This document shows positions 47,701 through 60,170 of a stretch of DNA of 64,000 nt, piece by piece (positions within the stretch are counted from its first letter, which is position 1; each line of letters starts with the position of its first letter). The stretch lies in the NCBI GenBank assembly GCA_018398805.1, contig JAGFBZ010001926.1:124001-188000 (forward strand), read 5' to 3'. This DNA comes from Hirundichthys speculiger. Lineage: Eukaryota > Chordata > Actinopteri > Beloniformes > Exocoetidae. Below the pieces are notes generated by a model. The model made no database searches and was not told the DNA's origin. It saw only the letters and a program-made list of their open reading frames with translations. A program made the translations under genes and the position numbers.

Positions 47701-50700
47701 TTATTTTTTTTCTTCCCCTCCCCTCTAGGTGTTTTCGATGGTACTGGAGTACAGTTAACCCACTACGTCGGTGCAAATATACATGTACTGTCCGGGAGGT
47801 CCGGCCAGTAGTTCCAGAGAAGCCTGTTGAGGAGATGCCTGACCAAGGAGACAATCACACCATTTCTCATAGCCCCTGTCAACTACCTGGTGTGTGTTTT
47901 GACAGCAGAAAAAGTATCATGCATAAGAAAGCGCTATGCAGGACCTTAACACTGATACTAATGTATTCATAAATCGTATGATTCTTCAGTATCTCAAGCC
48001 CAAGAAACTGACGCCACAGAAACCCAGCCCCCAACAGAAGAAGATAGCTTTGTTCCTGGTCCTACCCCGAAGTCAGATCACAGTGCAAAGCCAAAGATAC
48101 CCAGCCATCCTCTGCCCAGGAGACCAGCTGGAGGCATGTCCCGACCCCTGCCATCACCTGGTTAGATATGATTTCATAACATTTTTTACTCTGTTTCTTA
48201 GTTAGACTGTTTACATATACAGTCAGTAATGCACAAGACTCAAGCTACTAATTCGTTTTCCCTTCCTGTTAGGTGCAGCCCAGGCAAAACCCCATCACAT
48301 TCTTACTATAAGTGACCTGGAAGAGACCCGAAGAGTCCGTCGCCACAGCCCACACACGCAGACATCAAGCCTACGCAGTTGCATGTCCCCCCCTCCTCTG
48401 GGCCCTCTAACTGGACCAATTACCCTTCGTGCTGGCAAATCTTCCCTGCCTACCTCTCCACTGTTCCCGCTCAGTGCTTCTGACAACCTGATGAATTGTC
48501 CGTCATCCCGCCCGGTCGGTGGTAGAAGCACTGCCTCAGTTCGATGCCCTGGAAATACAATAACACACTGTACCTCATCATTCTTTCCTCAGTCTCCCTG
48601 GCAGGACAGTGCAGCCTCTGTAAGTCTGCCCTTCTCTTCACCCATACAACATTTACACAGAAATCGATTGTCGTTTGATCTAAACCAGTCAGACTCAGTT
48701 GAGGTACCACACAACTTCTTAGCCTCACCAGAGCCTGAAGATGTCTCTCCAACAAATGGCACATCCCCCCATGAGGACTTAAACAAACAAGGGGATGATG
48801 AGGAGTTCTCCTACAGTGCATTCCACAAGGATCCCAGCATGAGTCTCGGTGAGGAGCTGCGGACCGAACTGGAGATTGAAGAAACACTCCTCAATGAAGG
48901 TGTTGCAATGAACTGTGGGGGTCAGATAGTTGTGGAAGAGGATGAACAGGAGGGATTTTGGGAGAGAGCCCAAGAGGTACATAAAACCAAGACCCTCGTT
49001 GCCAGCCTTCCCCGTCCAGGAGCTTCAGCTAGGGAAGACTTGGGGAGCACATCCTCAGATGATGATATGGAGCATTATTTTGATTTCTCACGAACAATTG
49101 TCAATTGCCCAATATCAAAAGATCGGTCCAAGTCTCCTTCCTCTCCTTCCTCCCGGCCCATGGCTCAGCTTGATGGAATAGATGACGGTACAGAGAGTGA
49201 TGCAAGTGTAGCAAACACTGATGATGCCCAGAAAGTGTATGGACCTGGTAAAAATCAGCTACAAAACAAAAGTTTAATTCATAAAAATGTTCTTGATACA
49301 GAAACAGCAAACATCACTCAGGCCCCCAGCTCATCATCCAGTGATAAACAAAGAGAGTCCACATCTGTTACCATCTCAGTTGCAAAAAAATGTACCAATG
49401 ATAGTTCATCTAAACATCTGTCCATCTCATGTGACGCCAGTCAAAACTCTGACACTCCCTCTGCAGATCAGGAAACCATGCTTCCTACTTCAGTTGATGA
49501 TGCGCTTCCTAACTTACTCTCTAAGGTGCCTGATGCAACATATGCAGAGAAGTTATTAGTAGGTTCCAGTGCAGGGCTGACGTCTGAAGCACCTATTGTT
49601 CTTGAGAAATGTGAAAGCCCACGCTTCACTGAGCTGCTTCCTGTGCTACAAGATGCACCACTCGAAACTTTTAAATCTCTCAACTCAGAGGCTGATAATG
49701 GCAACTCTGCATCATCAACTGAGGGGTCTACTGTGTTGATGAACCACATGACAAGTGATCTGATGGAGCCCCCATTGGAAGATTCTGCAGATAATACCCA
49801 GGGTTCCCAGCTGAGTCTGCTTCAGTCCTCCCCTTTAATTTCTGCTGATGGAACTCTCAATGCCTTGTAGACTCTCTCCAGATGTATTCTTGTTTACCTG
49901 GTTATAGTCAGCCTCCTTTAACGAGTATTACTCTTCAGCCAGTAACAACAGCACAAGACTCAACAGTGTTGCCGTGCAAAGAGTCATGGCCCTCTAAACT
50001 AACAACCCTCACTCCTGTTGGAGATGTGACTCCAACACAAGTAAATGTTGCCCCCCAAAATGACCCAGGGTTACCAGCTACACTAGGCACCTTTTCCCCA
50101 GCAGGTTCTTCTAGTACTGTTTCTGTGCCTCTGTATTCCACACAAACACAACCTTTTGGGTCTGCAGCTGTCACTATAGTTTCTTCCTCTACATCAGTAA
50201 CATCTTTTTCTCAACTGTCCACACACTGCTCAGCCACTACAGCACCACTGCAAACTTCCGCCCCTGTGGTTTTAAATGGTTACAGCTCTTCATCTGTGCA
50301 GAAAGAAGCTACATCTGGTCACGCAATCTCCATCAACTTCTCTACGCCCAGGCCAGCTTTTGAGCCTCAGCAGTCAGTTTTACCCCAGGCATTGCCCGGC
50401 CATGCCATTCTTACTGTGAAGGAGGTGGGAGGTCCAAATGTAGATCCTACACCTCATGTGCTACTGGTGAACCGCCTTGGGCAGATCTTTGTGAAAAATC
50501 CAGAAAGCAACACTTTTCAGTTGCCCACTCCCAACTCTCCCTCTTTTAATTGCGTCAATCAGATTGCTAACCTTTTACAGAGCAACGCACTTTCAGCCAC
50601 ACTGGCAGCAGCTGGTAATATGACTGCTCCACCACCCAGGGCCAATGTGACAAATGCACTTCCTGCATCAGTCACACCTGCTGTTCAGAATCCAGCTACT

Positions 50701-53700
50701 GTTACACAGCTGCTCACCACTAATAGCAACGGTGCAGTGGCAACAGGTTAATGTAAAAAAGTCAAGAAAAAACACAAAGACATCAAAGGAAGAAACGGTT
50801 CCAGAAATGAAAAAACCAAAGAAGAAAAAAGATTCTAATGCATCCAGAAAATCCAAGTCATCCAAGGCTGCAGGGCAGCCTGCTCTCTCTGTTGAGAATC
50901 ATCCGATGACTCCAGCTGAAAGTGCCCAAGCAATTATCAATCAAGCAATGGCAAGTAATTACACCCCAAAGTGGGGTGGGCTTCGAACAATGAGCCCCTC
51001 CTCTTTAGTTTTGCCACCTGGCCTTTTAATTGAACCAGAGCCTCCAGTGCCACCATGCCCTCCATCACCTACACCAGCTCCTCCACCTCGCCCTCGTACC
51101 CACGTCCGCATGAAAAGGGTGTCTTCGCTTTCAGACCGCATTGTCACAAAGAAGTCTAAAGTTGACTTCCTCCAACCAGAGCCCATAAGTGAAGATGAGA
51201 AGCATCGGAAATCAACGCTTCCAAGCATCTCCAGCAGGGCTTCAGGAGTTCGCATCAAAACCCCAACAGTCAAAGGAGTCCTAAACCTGGACGAGTTAAA
51301 GGAGGAGAACTATAGTGATTCTGATAGCTCAGGGTAAGTTTTTACTTGAATATGTATTAAACCAGCAATTCTAATCGTAAAAATAGTCACAATATAATAA
51401 TATTGTTGCCAAATTGTATCGCAATTGGGTGATCTGGCAACAATTAATCAAAAACGCTGTGTTCTTAACTTTGCTCATTCTGGTTAAACAACAATATAGA
51501 CCTCAAAAAATGTTTAATCTGCAAATTTTAATAATAATGGTACTTTGCAAAAAAAAACAATTGTTACTATTCAAAATAACAGCACACTCATTTTAATAAA
51601 TTCTTAGTTTTTTTTTCTAATTTAACAAAGAAACAAATTGAAAAACACTCTAGATAAGGTGACCAGGCTTTTACATGCAGAGCGTTGTATGCGTTCAAGG
51701 ACAAATTTGTTTTAAATTATCTATATACATTTTAGAAAAATTGATGTCAGTTTATCCATATTTTTATGGATAAAGTACTTTTGAAATGTCAAAGGCTTGA
51801 ATCAGGGTGACTGGACTTGAATTTCTCAGTCATACCAGAGTCTTGCCATGATTGAAGCCTTTGGGTGGCCAGTGTTTTTGAATGTAATAGTTGTGGAATC
51901 TATGTGAACAGCTGTACACTTAGTTATAAACTAATGAAGTGTTCCATAAAGAAAAAGATGAACATTAATATATGTGTAATAAGTGTATTAAAATCTGTTT
52001 GAGAAGGTTTTGTGCTTATGTTTTTCGCAGATCAGAGCCTTGGAATTATTTGTCTCAGGGTGAACAAGGCAAACAGCTTATGTGGGAGTCAGTGGGACAC
52101 AGCAACCTCACAGACTGGAGGAAATACTCTGGTATGTTTCAGTTATAACTTCGTGTTTTCGATAAATTTGGCAATGACATGGAAGAAAAGTGCAATCAAC
52201 ATATTCACCTGAATTATGTTTTTTTTTTTGTTGTTGTTTGTTTGTTTTCTTTTTGTTTTTTTAGGTGCTGCTTCTGCATCAGATGATGAACCAGCTCTAT
52301 GTGATGAGGACGAGGGATTTTCAGCTAACAGAGACCAACCACACTTGCGATTTGAGATAACCAGTGATGATGGTTTTAGTGTTGAGGCAGACAGTATTGA
52401 GGGTAAGAAAAAAGATTTACCTTGGAATTTTTTTTTTCTTTTTTTGAAAATTAGGAAATGAGTTGCAGCAATTAACCTTTTTCATCTAACTCTCATCTCT
52501 CCTTCAGTGGCTTGGAAAGCAGTGATAGATGGTGTTCAGGAGGCACGAGCCATAGCAAGGCTGAGGCCACTGACCTTTCAGTGGATCACTGGTTGCCGTA
52601 TGATGGGCCTGGTTCATGACGCAGTGGTGTTTTTGCTGGAACAACTTGAAGGAGCTCACCGTTGCCAGCGACATGCTTTCCGTTTCTTTAAACAGTTCAG
52701 CCAGGAAGATGACCTTCCAGTAAATCCCAGTGGCTGTGCCCGTTCTGAGCTTTACCAAAGGTGTGTCTTCTTATTACTTCTGCTGGAAACTATTTTCTTT
52801 TTTTTTTTTTTTTTGATTAACATCTTCTAGTTTGTAGAAAGTGATTTTCTATAAACAGTTAAGTGGGTTGCCCAAGCACACTTCAACGTCACGTGTATTG
52901 GAGCTGCAGAGCAAGAGACACCTCTTGATAACAATATTTCTTTTTTTTTTAACCTGATAACATTTTCTGTTCTTTTTCAGGAAATCCACATTTGATATGT
53001 TCAACTTCCTGGCTTCTCAGCACAGACAGCTTCCTGACATTGGGCCTTATGATGATGAAGAAGATGAAATTCTTTTGAAGTCTACAAGGTCTGATATCAC
53101 TTTTTCAGTTGGAACGTTTTCCTGGATCAAAATGTATTCTTGGTATTTTTAGAACCACATTGAATTAATTATTCCTCCCTCCCACCCTTTTTAGACGGGC
53201 TACTAGTTTGGAGTTGCCCATGGCCATGCGCTTCAGACATCTGGAAAGGACTTCCAAGGAGGCCGTGGGAGTGTACAGGTCAGCTGCATTTTCAAAGCAA
53301 TCTCGTATCTTATCTGTGTAATGTGGAAATAATTTATAAATTAAAAAGTTATTTTCACTTTTGAAACTTGGATGATTTCACATAGTGTTTGTCTGACAGC
53401 TTACTTTCAATGAAGAAAAGTGGTATGTACAACCGAGTAGCTAAGAGACAAAGTAAGATTAGTGGACAACTCATTTATTTATATTCAGTTGGAAAAATGT
53501 AAATAAAAATAATGGATCACTTGTGCAAGCTTTGTGGCTAGACCAAAGTGTCCAGCAGTTCCCACACAATGTTTACACTTATATGGGCCATCCAGATTTA
53601 TAAAAAGCCACCCAGATACCGTATATTTGGAAATTCATTTTCACAAATACGGACGTTTACTCATCGAGAGCTGCATATGGTGCCCCTGCTGTTTTTCAAA

Positions 53701-56700
53701 CAAACATAAATATATTTTGTCAGCACAGTTATGTAATTTAAAAATTTCATCACGTTATGGAGTCAGCTGATTACTCCACCAGTCTGTTAAGCATGTAACA
53801 GAAAAAAAGAGACAGGCTCCAAAACCATCAGGTATACCATAAGGTAACCATAAGGGAGGAAGTGGGGAATTACAGCATTCTGTTGTTAATGCAGGGCTTA
53901 AAGTATTCTGGCACCGTACCGGATCTCCGGCGTTTGACTATGATTTAGGGAAAAAAAACACACACACACAGAAACACGTTATCTTTGAGTGGTCTTGAAC
54001 GCAGGCGAGGCGAGCCGGCGTTTTTTTTCTCCCGCAATCAGAAGAATTGAGGCAAAATTCAGTTGGCGCCGGGCGGGGACGAAGAGCCGGTTGGGAGCTG
54101 CTGCCAGAAGCTAAGGAAGCCTGGTACCAGACTGTGTGTTGTGCTCCAAGAAGTTAGTCTAGAGCAGCAAAAAAAGCTCTTCGCCGGGCTCCGCCACACA
54201 AGCCGTTTACTGGAGCAACAGCGAACGTAGCGACCGGACATATTTCCGACTTGAAAATACGCGTGTGCTCGTTCATTGTGGAACGCGACTAATCATTTAC
54301 GGTCGCTCTAACCGCTCGTAGATCCATGTAAAAAAAAGTAGCGGTTGATAAAACGCTTTACAAAACTGTCCGTTTCCACTTAGCCAGTTATATGAACACA
54401 CGACATAGCTCCAGAGTTACAGAAAAGTCTGTCGGATCAGCTCCAATGATGGACGTTTTCTCTGAATGTTGTTGAAGTAGCCACCCAAAACATGGAAAAA
54501 AATATGAAATGTAATGGTTTGCTTTTTTAGTGATAATGCATCCAGAGTAATAACATTAATAATCTAATAACTGCCTCTGCTAATACATATGTTAAAGAGG
54601 AGACGAGTCAAGACCCAATGGATTGTACAGTGCCTTGTGAAAGTATTTGGTCTCCCTTGAACTTTTTAACCTTTTGCCATATTTCAGGCTTCAAACATAA
54701 AGATATAAAATTTCAATTTTTTTTGGCAAGAATCAATAACAAATGAGACGCAATCGTGAAGTGGAGTGAAATTTATTAGATATTTTAAACTTTTTTAACA
54801 AATAAAAACTGAAAAGTGGGGCTTTCAATATTATTGGTCGCCTTTACTTTCAGTGCAGCAAACTGACTCCAGAAGTTCAGTGAGGATCTCTGAATGATCC
54901 AATGTTGTCCTAAATGACTGATGATGATCAATAGAATCCACCTGTGTGTAATCAAGTCTCCATATAAATGCACCTGTTCTGTGATGGTCTCAGGGTTCTG
55001 TTTAAAGTGCAGAGAGCATCATGAAGACCAAGGTACACACCAGGCAGGTCCCAGATACTGTTGTGAAGAAGTTTAAAGATGGATGTGGATACAAAAAGAT
55101 TTCCCAAGCTTTAAACATCTCAAGGAGCACTGTGCAAGCAATCATATTGAAATGGAAGGAGTATCAGACCACTGCAAATCTACCAAGACCAGGCCGTCCC
55201 TCTAAACTTTCATCTGGAACAAGGAGAAGACTGATCAGAGATGCAGCCAAGAGGCCCATGATCACTCTGGATGAACTGATCTACAGCTGAGGTGGGAGAG
55301 TCTGTCCAGAGGACAACAATCAGTCGTACACTGAACAAATCTGGCCTTTATGGAAGAGTGGCAAGAAGAAATACATTTTTCAAAGATATCCATAAAAAGT
55401 CTGGTTTAAAGTTTGCCACAAGCCACCTGGGAGACACACCAAACATGTGGAAGAAGGTGCTCTGGTCAGATGAAACCAAAATCAAAACTTTTTGGCCACA
55501 ATGTGAAACAATATGTTTGGTGTAAAATCAACACAGCTCATCACCCTGAACACACCATCCCCACTGTCAAACATGGTGGTGGCAGCATCATGGTTTGGGC
55601 CTGCTTTTCTTCAGCAGGGACAGGAAAGATGGTTAAAATTGATCGAAGATGGATGGAGCTAAATACAGGACCATTCTGGAAGAAAACCTGTTGGAGTCTG
55701 CAAAAGACCTGAGACTGGGATGGAGATTTATCTTCCAACAGGACAATGATCCAAAACATAAAGCCAAATCTACAATGGAACGGTTCACAAATAAACGTAT
55801 CCAGGTGTTAGAACGACTAAGTCAAAGTCCAGACCTGAATCCAATCGTGAATCTGTAGAAAGAGCTGAAGACTGCTTTTCACAAACGCTCTCTATCCAAC
55901 CTCACCTGAGCTCCAGCTGTTACAGGAAGAACGGACAAGAATTTCAGTCTCTAGATGTGTTAAACTGATAGAGACCAACCCCAAGAGACTGGCAGCTGGA
56001 ACTGCAGCAAAAGTGGCGCTACAAAGTATTAACGCAAGGAGGGGGAATAATATTACACGCCCCACTTTTCAGTTTCTTTATTAGTTAAAAAAGTTTAAAA
56101 TATCCAATACATTTTGTTCCACTTCATGATTGTGTCCCACTTGTTGTTGATTCTTGACAAAAAATTTAAACCCCCCCCTCCCCTGGAAAAAAAGTTCAGG
56201 CTCAGGATTTTATTTTTACTTTAAGCCCTGCTAATGTGAAACGGAAACAAGAAAATGCTGAAAGGGGTAAAAGGAATATCAAAACTTCCTCCCTTACTAA
56301 AGATAGGAGAGTTTATGTAGGGAGTATCCCTGCATGACCTCGTCGCTTCTCTTGAAACATGCAATATGTTCCATGGACAGATTATATGTTCTTGAATTTT
56401 ATTGGACAGATTTCAGAAAAAACTGAACAGGAGAGAAAAAATAAATACAAAATAACCAAAGGCTTAGGCTATCACAATGATAGTTTATCATTTTTAATCC
56501 TTTTATTTTTCATTATAATCTCAGCATTTGAATTTGTGCGACCCAGTCAGTTCCGGTCTTTTATCTGTTTTAGGTCTGCTATTCATGGGCGAGGTCTGTT
56601 CTGCAAGAGGAACATTGAAGCAGGGGAGATGGTTATCGAGTACGCTGGCATCGTCATTCGCTCAGTACTCACTGACAAAAGAGAAAAGTACTATGATGGC

Positions 56701-57089
56701 AAGGTTTGTTGAGCTTGAATATCTTTGATCATTTACATTCTAACCTAGGGTTTATTGCACACAACAAATCAAGGGATAAAGAGCACGGCTAGTTTTAACT
56801 TTTGCCTTTGCAGGGTATTGGCTGCTACATGTTCCGCATTGATGACTTTGATGTGGTGGATGCAACGATGCATGGCAATGCAGCAAGGTTCATCAACCAC
56901 TCCTGTGAACCCAACTGCTACTCAAGAGTGATTAACGTGGAAGGCCGCAAGCATATTGTCATCTTTGCTTTAAGGAAAATTTACCGCGGGGAGGAGCTTA
57001 CCTATGACTACAAGTTTCCCATTGAAGATGCCAGCAACAAACTCAACTGTAACTGCGGGGCCCGGCGATGTCGTCGTTTCCTCAACTGA
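31340..57089 (+). CDS. kmt2b: KMT2B (MLL-family) histone H3K4 methyltransferase
   Basis: Thirty-six coding exons: 31340-31645, 33776-33866, 33971-37471, 37595-37776, 37941-38060, 38258-38444, 38829-39060, 39136-39203, 39318-39575, 39702-39808, 40108-40233, 40735-40848, 41017-41163, 41257-41349, 41448-41565, 41679-41792, 41933-42117, 42300-42401, 43846-43956, 44127-44203, 44448-44665, 44803-44906, 45000-45137, 45388-45546, 45639-45756, 47384-47462, 47729-47889, 47990-48160, 48273-51333, 52031-52131, 52265-52402, 52508-52760, 52981-53088, 53195-53278, 56574-56703, 56814-57089. About 3,845 residues, against 2,715 in human. Domains in order: menin-binding RGRFPGRP (residue ~30), [20 protein letters not shown] in exon 3, CXXC (~1,485-1,545), PHD1-3 (~1,760-1,945), degenerate bromodomain, extended PHD4 (~2,165-2,290), FYRN (~2,325-2,380), Taspase1 site QLDGIDD, FYRC (~3,560-3,650), Win motif GCARSE for WDR5, SET with NHSCEPN and post-[22 protein letters not shown] and [19 protein letters not shown] favour KMT2B over KMT2A. 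It works in nuclear COMPASS-like complexes at promoters. Exon 29 needs two frame changes. Confidence 0.96.
31646..33775 (+). other. kmt2b intron 1
   Basis: A long first intron of 2.1 kb with no recognisable element or open frame. First introns of MLL genes often carry regulatory sequence, but I cannot point to a site here. Confidence 0.6.
42402..43845 (+). other. kmt2b intron 18 with unexplained open frame and palindrome
   Basis: This 1.4-kb intron carries two unusual things. An open frame at 42,540-42,899 follows a T-rich tract and TATCTGCTAG; it is Gly/Ser/Arg-rich ([11 protein letters not shown]) and ends HHELIR. The phase after exon 18 does not continue into it, so it is not a simple alternative kmt2b exon. 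The second is the inverted repeat at 43,517-43,610, listed separately. Confidence 0.5.
43517..43651. repeat. perfect 42-bp inverted repeat plus a third direct copy
   Basis: Arm 43,517-43,558 and arm 43,569-43,610 are exact reverse complements with a 10-base loop (GATGTTGCTT). Immediately after, 43,611-43,651 repeats most of the first arm plus loop in direct orientation (ATGTAAGTAAGTGG through TGTTGCTT), with a single changed base in the loop. The arms contain GTAAGTAAGT, a strong 5' splice-site-like word. Confidence 0.93.
44697..44731. repeat. (TTG)n microsatellite in kmt2b intron
   Basis: About eleven TTG/GTT units directly after exon 21, followed by a T-run. Confidence 0.95.
45835..47337 (+). 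mobile_element. 5'-truncated L2/Rex-like LINE in kmt2b intron 25
   Basis: Translation shows the C-terminal part of a non-LTR reverse transcriptase: [14 protein letters not shown] (the usual ADD catalytic box altered), [42 protein letters not shown], and SLRSSGQ-like and [16 protein letters not shown] words. It is interrupted by a stop near 46,104 and by frame changes. The 3' tail ends TAAAGCACTTTGTGTTGCC and AATAAAGTTTCATTTGATTT near 47,337. The copy is dead and in the same strand as kmt2b. It splits the introns around the FYRN exons without touching splice sites. Confidence 0.85.
49160..49195 (+). other. Taspase1 cleavage site in kmt2b
   Basis: The codons read [11 protein letters not shown]. 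This fits the Taspase1 consensus Q-[FILV]-D/G-x-D-D, with cleavage expected between Asp (49,172-49,174) and Gly (49,175-49,177). In MLL proteins this cut yields N- and C-terminal fragments that re-associate through the FYRN and FYRC regions, both of which are present here. Confidence 0.85.
54628..56165 (+). mobile_element. Tc1-like transposon, right end truncated
   Basis: The left end starts ACAGTGCCTTGTGAAAGTAT. An inner inverted repeat (TTTTTAACAAATAAAAACTG around 54,793, then AAAGTGGGG) recurs in reverse complement at about 56,062-56,140. The outermost right terminus is missing and replaced by a C-run at 56,171-56,184. The body carries a complete but broken transposase. Confidence 0.85.
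55021..55857 (+). pseudogene. Tc1 transposase pseudogene
   Basis: The frame starts with a paired-like helix-turn-helix ([25 protein letters not shown]) and runs to a stop at 55,288-55,290. It resumes in other frames with the first catalytic Asp region (LWSDETKI), [11 protein letters not shown], the second Asp region (FQQDNDPKH) and [10 protein letters not shown]. At least three frame changes or stops interrupt it. The Glu of the usual PIENL third catalytic position is Val. It cannot make an active enzyme. Confidence 0.9.
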
Positions 57090-59520
57090 GAGATCCCTTG
57101 AATGAAAAGGAGGGGAATCCCCGTTTACTAGTAAGCCTTAAATTAAGGTGGCACTGGATTGGGCATGGGGGTGGGGGGGTGGCTCTGGTCAGTCTGCATA
57201 GCAGTGGGAGTAGCCACTATGAGACTGGTCAGAAACATATGACTGGTCAGAAGAGACATGGGGACATTTTAAGGCTTCGAGTATAAAAGTGTGAAAATGG
57301 GTGTATAAAATTCATCTGACTTTTGTAAAGTTTCTTGCCTCAACTGTTTTCACAAATGACTCCTGCTTGTGAGAATTTCTTATGGGTACAGGTGGTACAG
57401 AGAACCAAGTCTTAAGGATGTCGTTTTCTATGCCAAAACCACATCATTTTGTCGTCATTTGAAACGATAAGAGTTCCTGGAAAAAGATGGCTTTCTGATA
57501 AACACACCAAGCCTTATGTTTGAATAATTGCTGAAAACCTATATCTAAAATTTGATTCCATTATGTGTTTTATTTGTTTTGGGAGGAGGGGTTTGTCTGT
57601 CCATAGTACTCTTGCTATCACGATTGCTCCATCCACTAGTGATGGGAACATTATGTGCCCCCCCCATCCGTGCAGTGAAGTCAGTTCTTGAGCCATACAC
57701 TCACCCTAACCTGTAATTGTGTGTTTTATCTTACATACAACACCTTACACTCTGCTTTTCTTTTTAGATGTTCTTTTGTTTTTTTTGTGTGTGTGTGTCT
57801 GTGTGTGAGTGTGAATAACAAAACAACCATGGTGCTAAGCTTTGAAAGCTCTTGTCTTTAGTTGGACTAAAGTGTCTTGCTAATCAGGAATTGTTTAGCT
57901 GTTTATTCACCATACTGAGATCATCCATCTTAAATGTATGCACTCAAGCAGTACTCTCATGATTATTGAGGTGTTAGCGTCATATGTCTACAGGGTTTCA
58001 CTCACTTTTTTTCATTAGTCCTAAATCAGTTATTTAACTGTACTGCTATCAGTCAGTAACACAGTGTCATGGTTATAAAGACAAGAACATGTCTTAAAGA
58101 CTTTTTTCTGATCAGTGTACAATGTACAGTGTATGTAGCAAACACTACCCAAGCCAAAAGTGAAGATTTGTGGTAGAAATAATCTTTATATATACATATA
58201 TATATATATATTATTATTATTATTCTCATGGCAGATGCTCATTTCCTATTGCAATAAGACTTTGCTACCCCACAGATGCACATGAATGAACACCCAAAAT
58301 ACAAATTATCTTCATGTTTGTGAAACCAGCTACAGTTTCTCATAATCAGGGAGAGCACTGGTAAGAATCATTGCTACTGAGTGTACATTCAGCTCCTGCA
58401 CCAATCTAGTTGAGAACATGGTGCACAGATCCTCTGAATGTTGACGTGGAGCTGTTGGAGAGCATTCAGCACCTTTAAAAAAAAAAAAATGTTTGATGTT
58501 GTAAATTAATGTTCAGTGCTGTCAATAATGAGAGGGTAATTGAATTCACACACTGTTCCAATTAGTAGTTATATTTATTCATGTTTTGGTTTATATTTTT
58601 AATGGTAAAGGTTGTGCTGTGTATAATCGGTGGCGGTCTTGTGTTCTAACAGATTTCCCCCTTTTGCATCCTTCGTTTTGTTTACAGATGTTTTTTGTGT
58701 CGCTAATTTACTTGAATTTTTGTTTCAGGCAGTTGTGTCATACATTTAAGCCTTTATGACATTACTTGCTCTGAAGCAGGTATTTTTTAAAAGAAACATT
58801 TTATTATTTTTTTTTCTACTGTAGATTTCTGATGGTCTTAGAATCGGCCACAAGAGTAAAGTGAACACTCTTCACCTACTCAAGCCTATGGTTATTTTAT
58901 TAATCCCTTTTTCTGTTTTAATAGAGCTTTCCCATCACGCTTTTCTTTACTGTCATCCACCTTTTACCCTCTTGCATGTCCAATCACTGGGATGGAGCCC
59001 AGATTAATTTATGTCAATCATCTGGCTGACAAACAAGAGCAGAGTCACTCCCATCTCCTTGTAAGGATTCTACCTCAGCTGCTTAGACAGATGTTTCAGA
59101 ATACTTATGCAAAAAGAGAGGATGATGATTTAAAAAAAATAGCTTGGTTTTAAATATCCTGGTCTGTGTGTATGTTTGTTTTTCTCTTGTGTATGTATGC
59201 GTGTGTGCAATGAAGGATGCAGAAGCACTAGTCAAGTTATCATGACCATCGTTCCCAGGATCTGTTAAGAAACTTGTATGTTATATATACACATATATAT
59301 ATAAATAAATATATATAATAGGGTTATTTTAAAGTAAGTGTAAAAGACATACAAATGAGAAAATATGTGCTCTTTAAATTTACGTCTTTGTTACCATGTA
59401 TAAATAAACCTTGAGTTTGTAAATATTTGTATACATATTTCTAAACCTGTTTAATTTTCTATGCACTTTTTTTATTTATAATGTTATTTGCTTAATAAAG
59501 ATGTTGAGATGTTTGAACGT
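57090..59520 (+). other. kmt2b 3'UTR and 3' flank
   Basis: About 2.4 kb without coding signal. It contains a TG-rich stretch near 57,788-57,812, (TA)n plus (TTA)n at about 58,190-58,225 and another TA-rich run near 59,280-59,320. AATAAA at 59,494-59,499 is a good candidate polyadenylation signal. Confidence 0.6.
59494..59499 (+). terminator. candidate kmt2b polyadenylation signal
   Basis: AATAAA followed within about 25 bases by a TG/T-rich stretch. It is the best-placed signal after the stop codon. Confidence 0.5.
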
Positions 59521-60170
59521 ATGTCATTATTTATTGATATAGCAGTGAGTAATTAATACTAAAATAAAAAGCACAAACCACAATTTTGGAGTAAATGTTA
59601 TAATGGGCTTTACTTTTTTTGAAGGGAGAAAAATACAAGTTTACTGAAATGTTACTAAAAAGACATGATTTTAAAGAAAATACAGGATGTTGGATACAAA
59701 GCATAAAAATGAATAGAAACCTTTGAGGAGCTCAGTATGACCATAAATGCAAGCAGTTTAGAGAACAAAGTTTGTTCTGATAAATCTCCAAACAAAACAT
59801 ATATAGCAGTATTACCCTCTAGATGCTGTGATTATCTTGAATCAGGTTTTAGTTCAAAGTGGCATTTAGTTTATTTGGTTTTTGAGTTATTCAGTGGAAG
59901 TGGAAGGATATATATCAGTGACTTTAAATTCCACATTACCAAGTCACTGGGGAACACAGGAAATATTTTTGTCATACTTGGACCGTGTTGTACAGTCCTC
60001 AAATAGTGGTGCGCGGTGCGATGTAAGGGGGGATATGCTTGTTTTTGCTGTACTGCCGTACAGTTACCTCTCAGGTAACTGCATACAGATCTGGAGCCTG
60101 TTATTACCTCTCAGGTAACTGTATATGTGATGTTCAACAGTGATGTTTGAAAGGGTAGGGAAAAAACAAA

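Larger units (their letters stand above)
53892..56230. mobile_element. hAT-like element with CAGGGCTTAAAGTA inverted ends, hosting a Tc1
   Basis: The left end CAGGGCTTAAAGTA (53,892-53,905) is matched by its exact reverse complement at 56,217-56,230. The CAGGG start is common in hAT elements. Flanks read TTAATG on the left and CTAATG on the right, a possible but imperfect target duplication. The sequence at 53,906-54,625 is G+C-richer than the host intron and has no transposase. A Tc1-like copy occupies most of the right part, so this is a nested insertion in the intron between exons 34 and 35 of kmt2b. Confidence 0.65.

Noticed and set aside
60063..60121. Two direct copies of TTACCTCTCAGGTAACTG about 40 bases apart
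   Set aside because: A short local duplication in non-coding DNA. Each copy contains an imperfect palindrome, but there is no context for a regulatory site.
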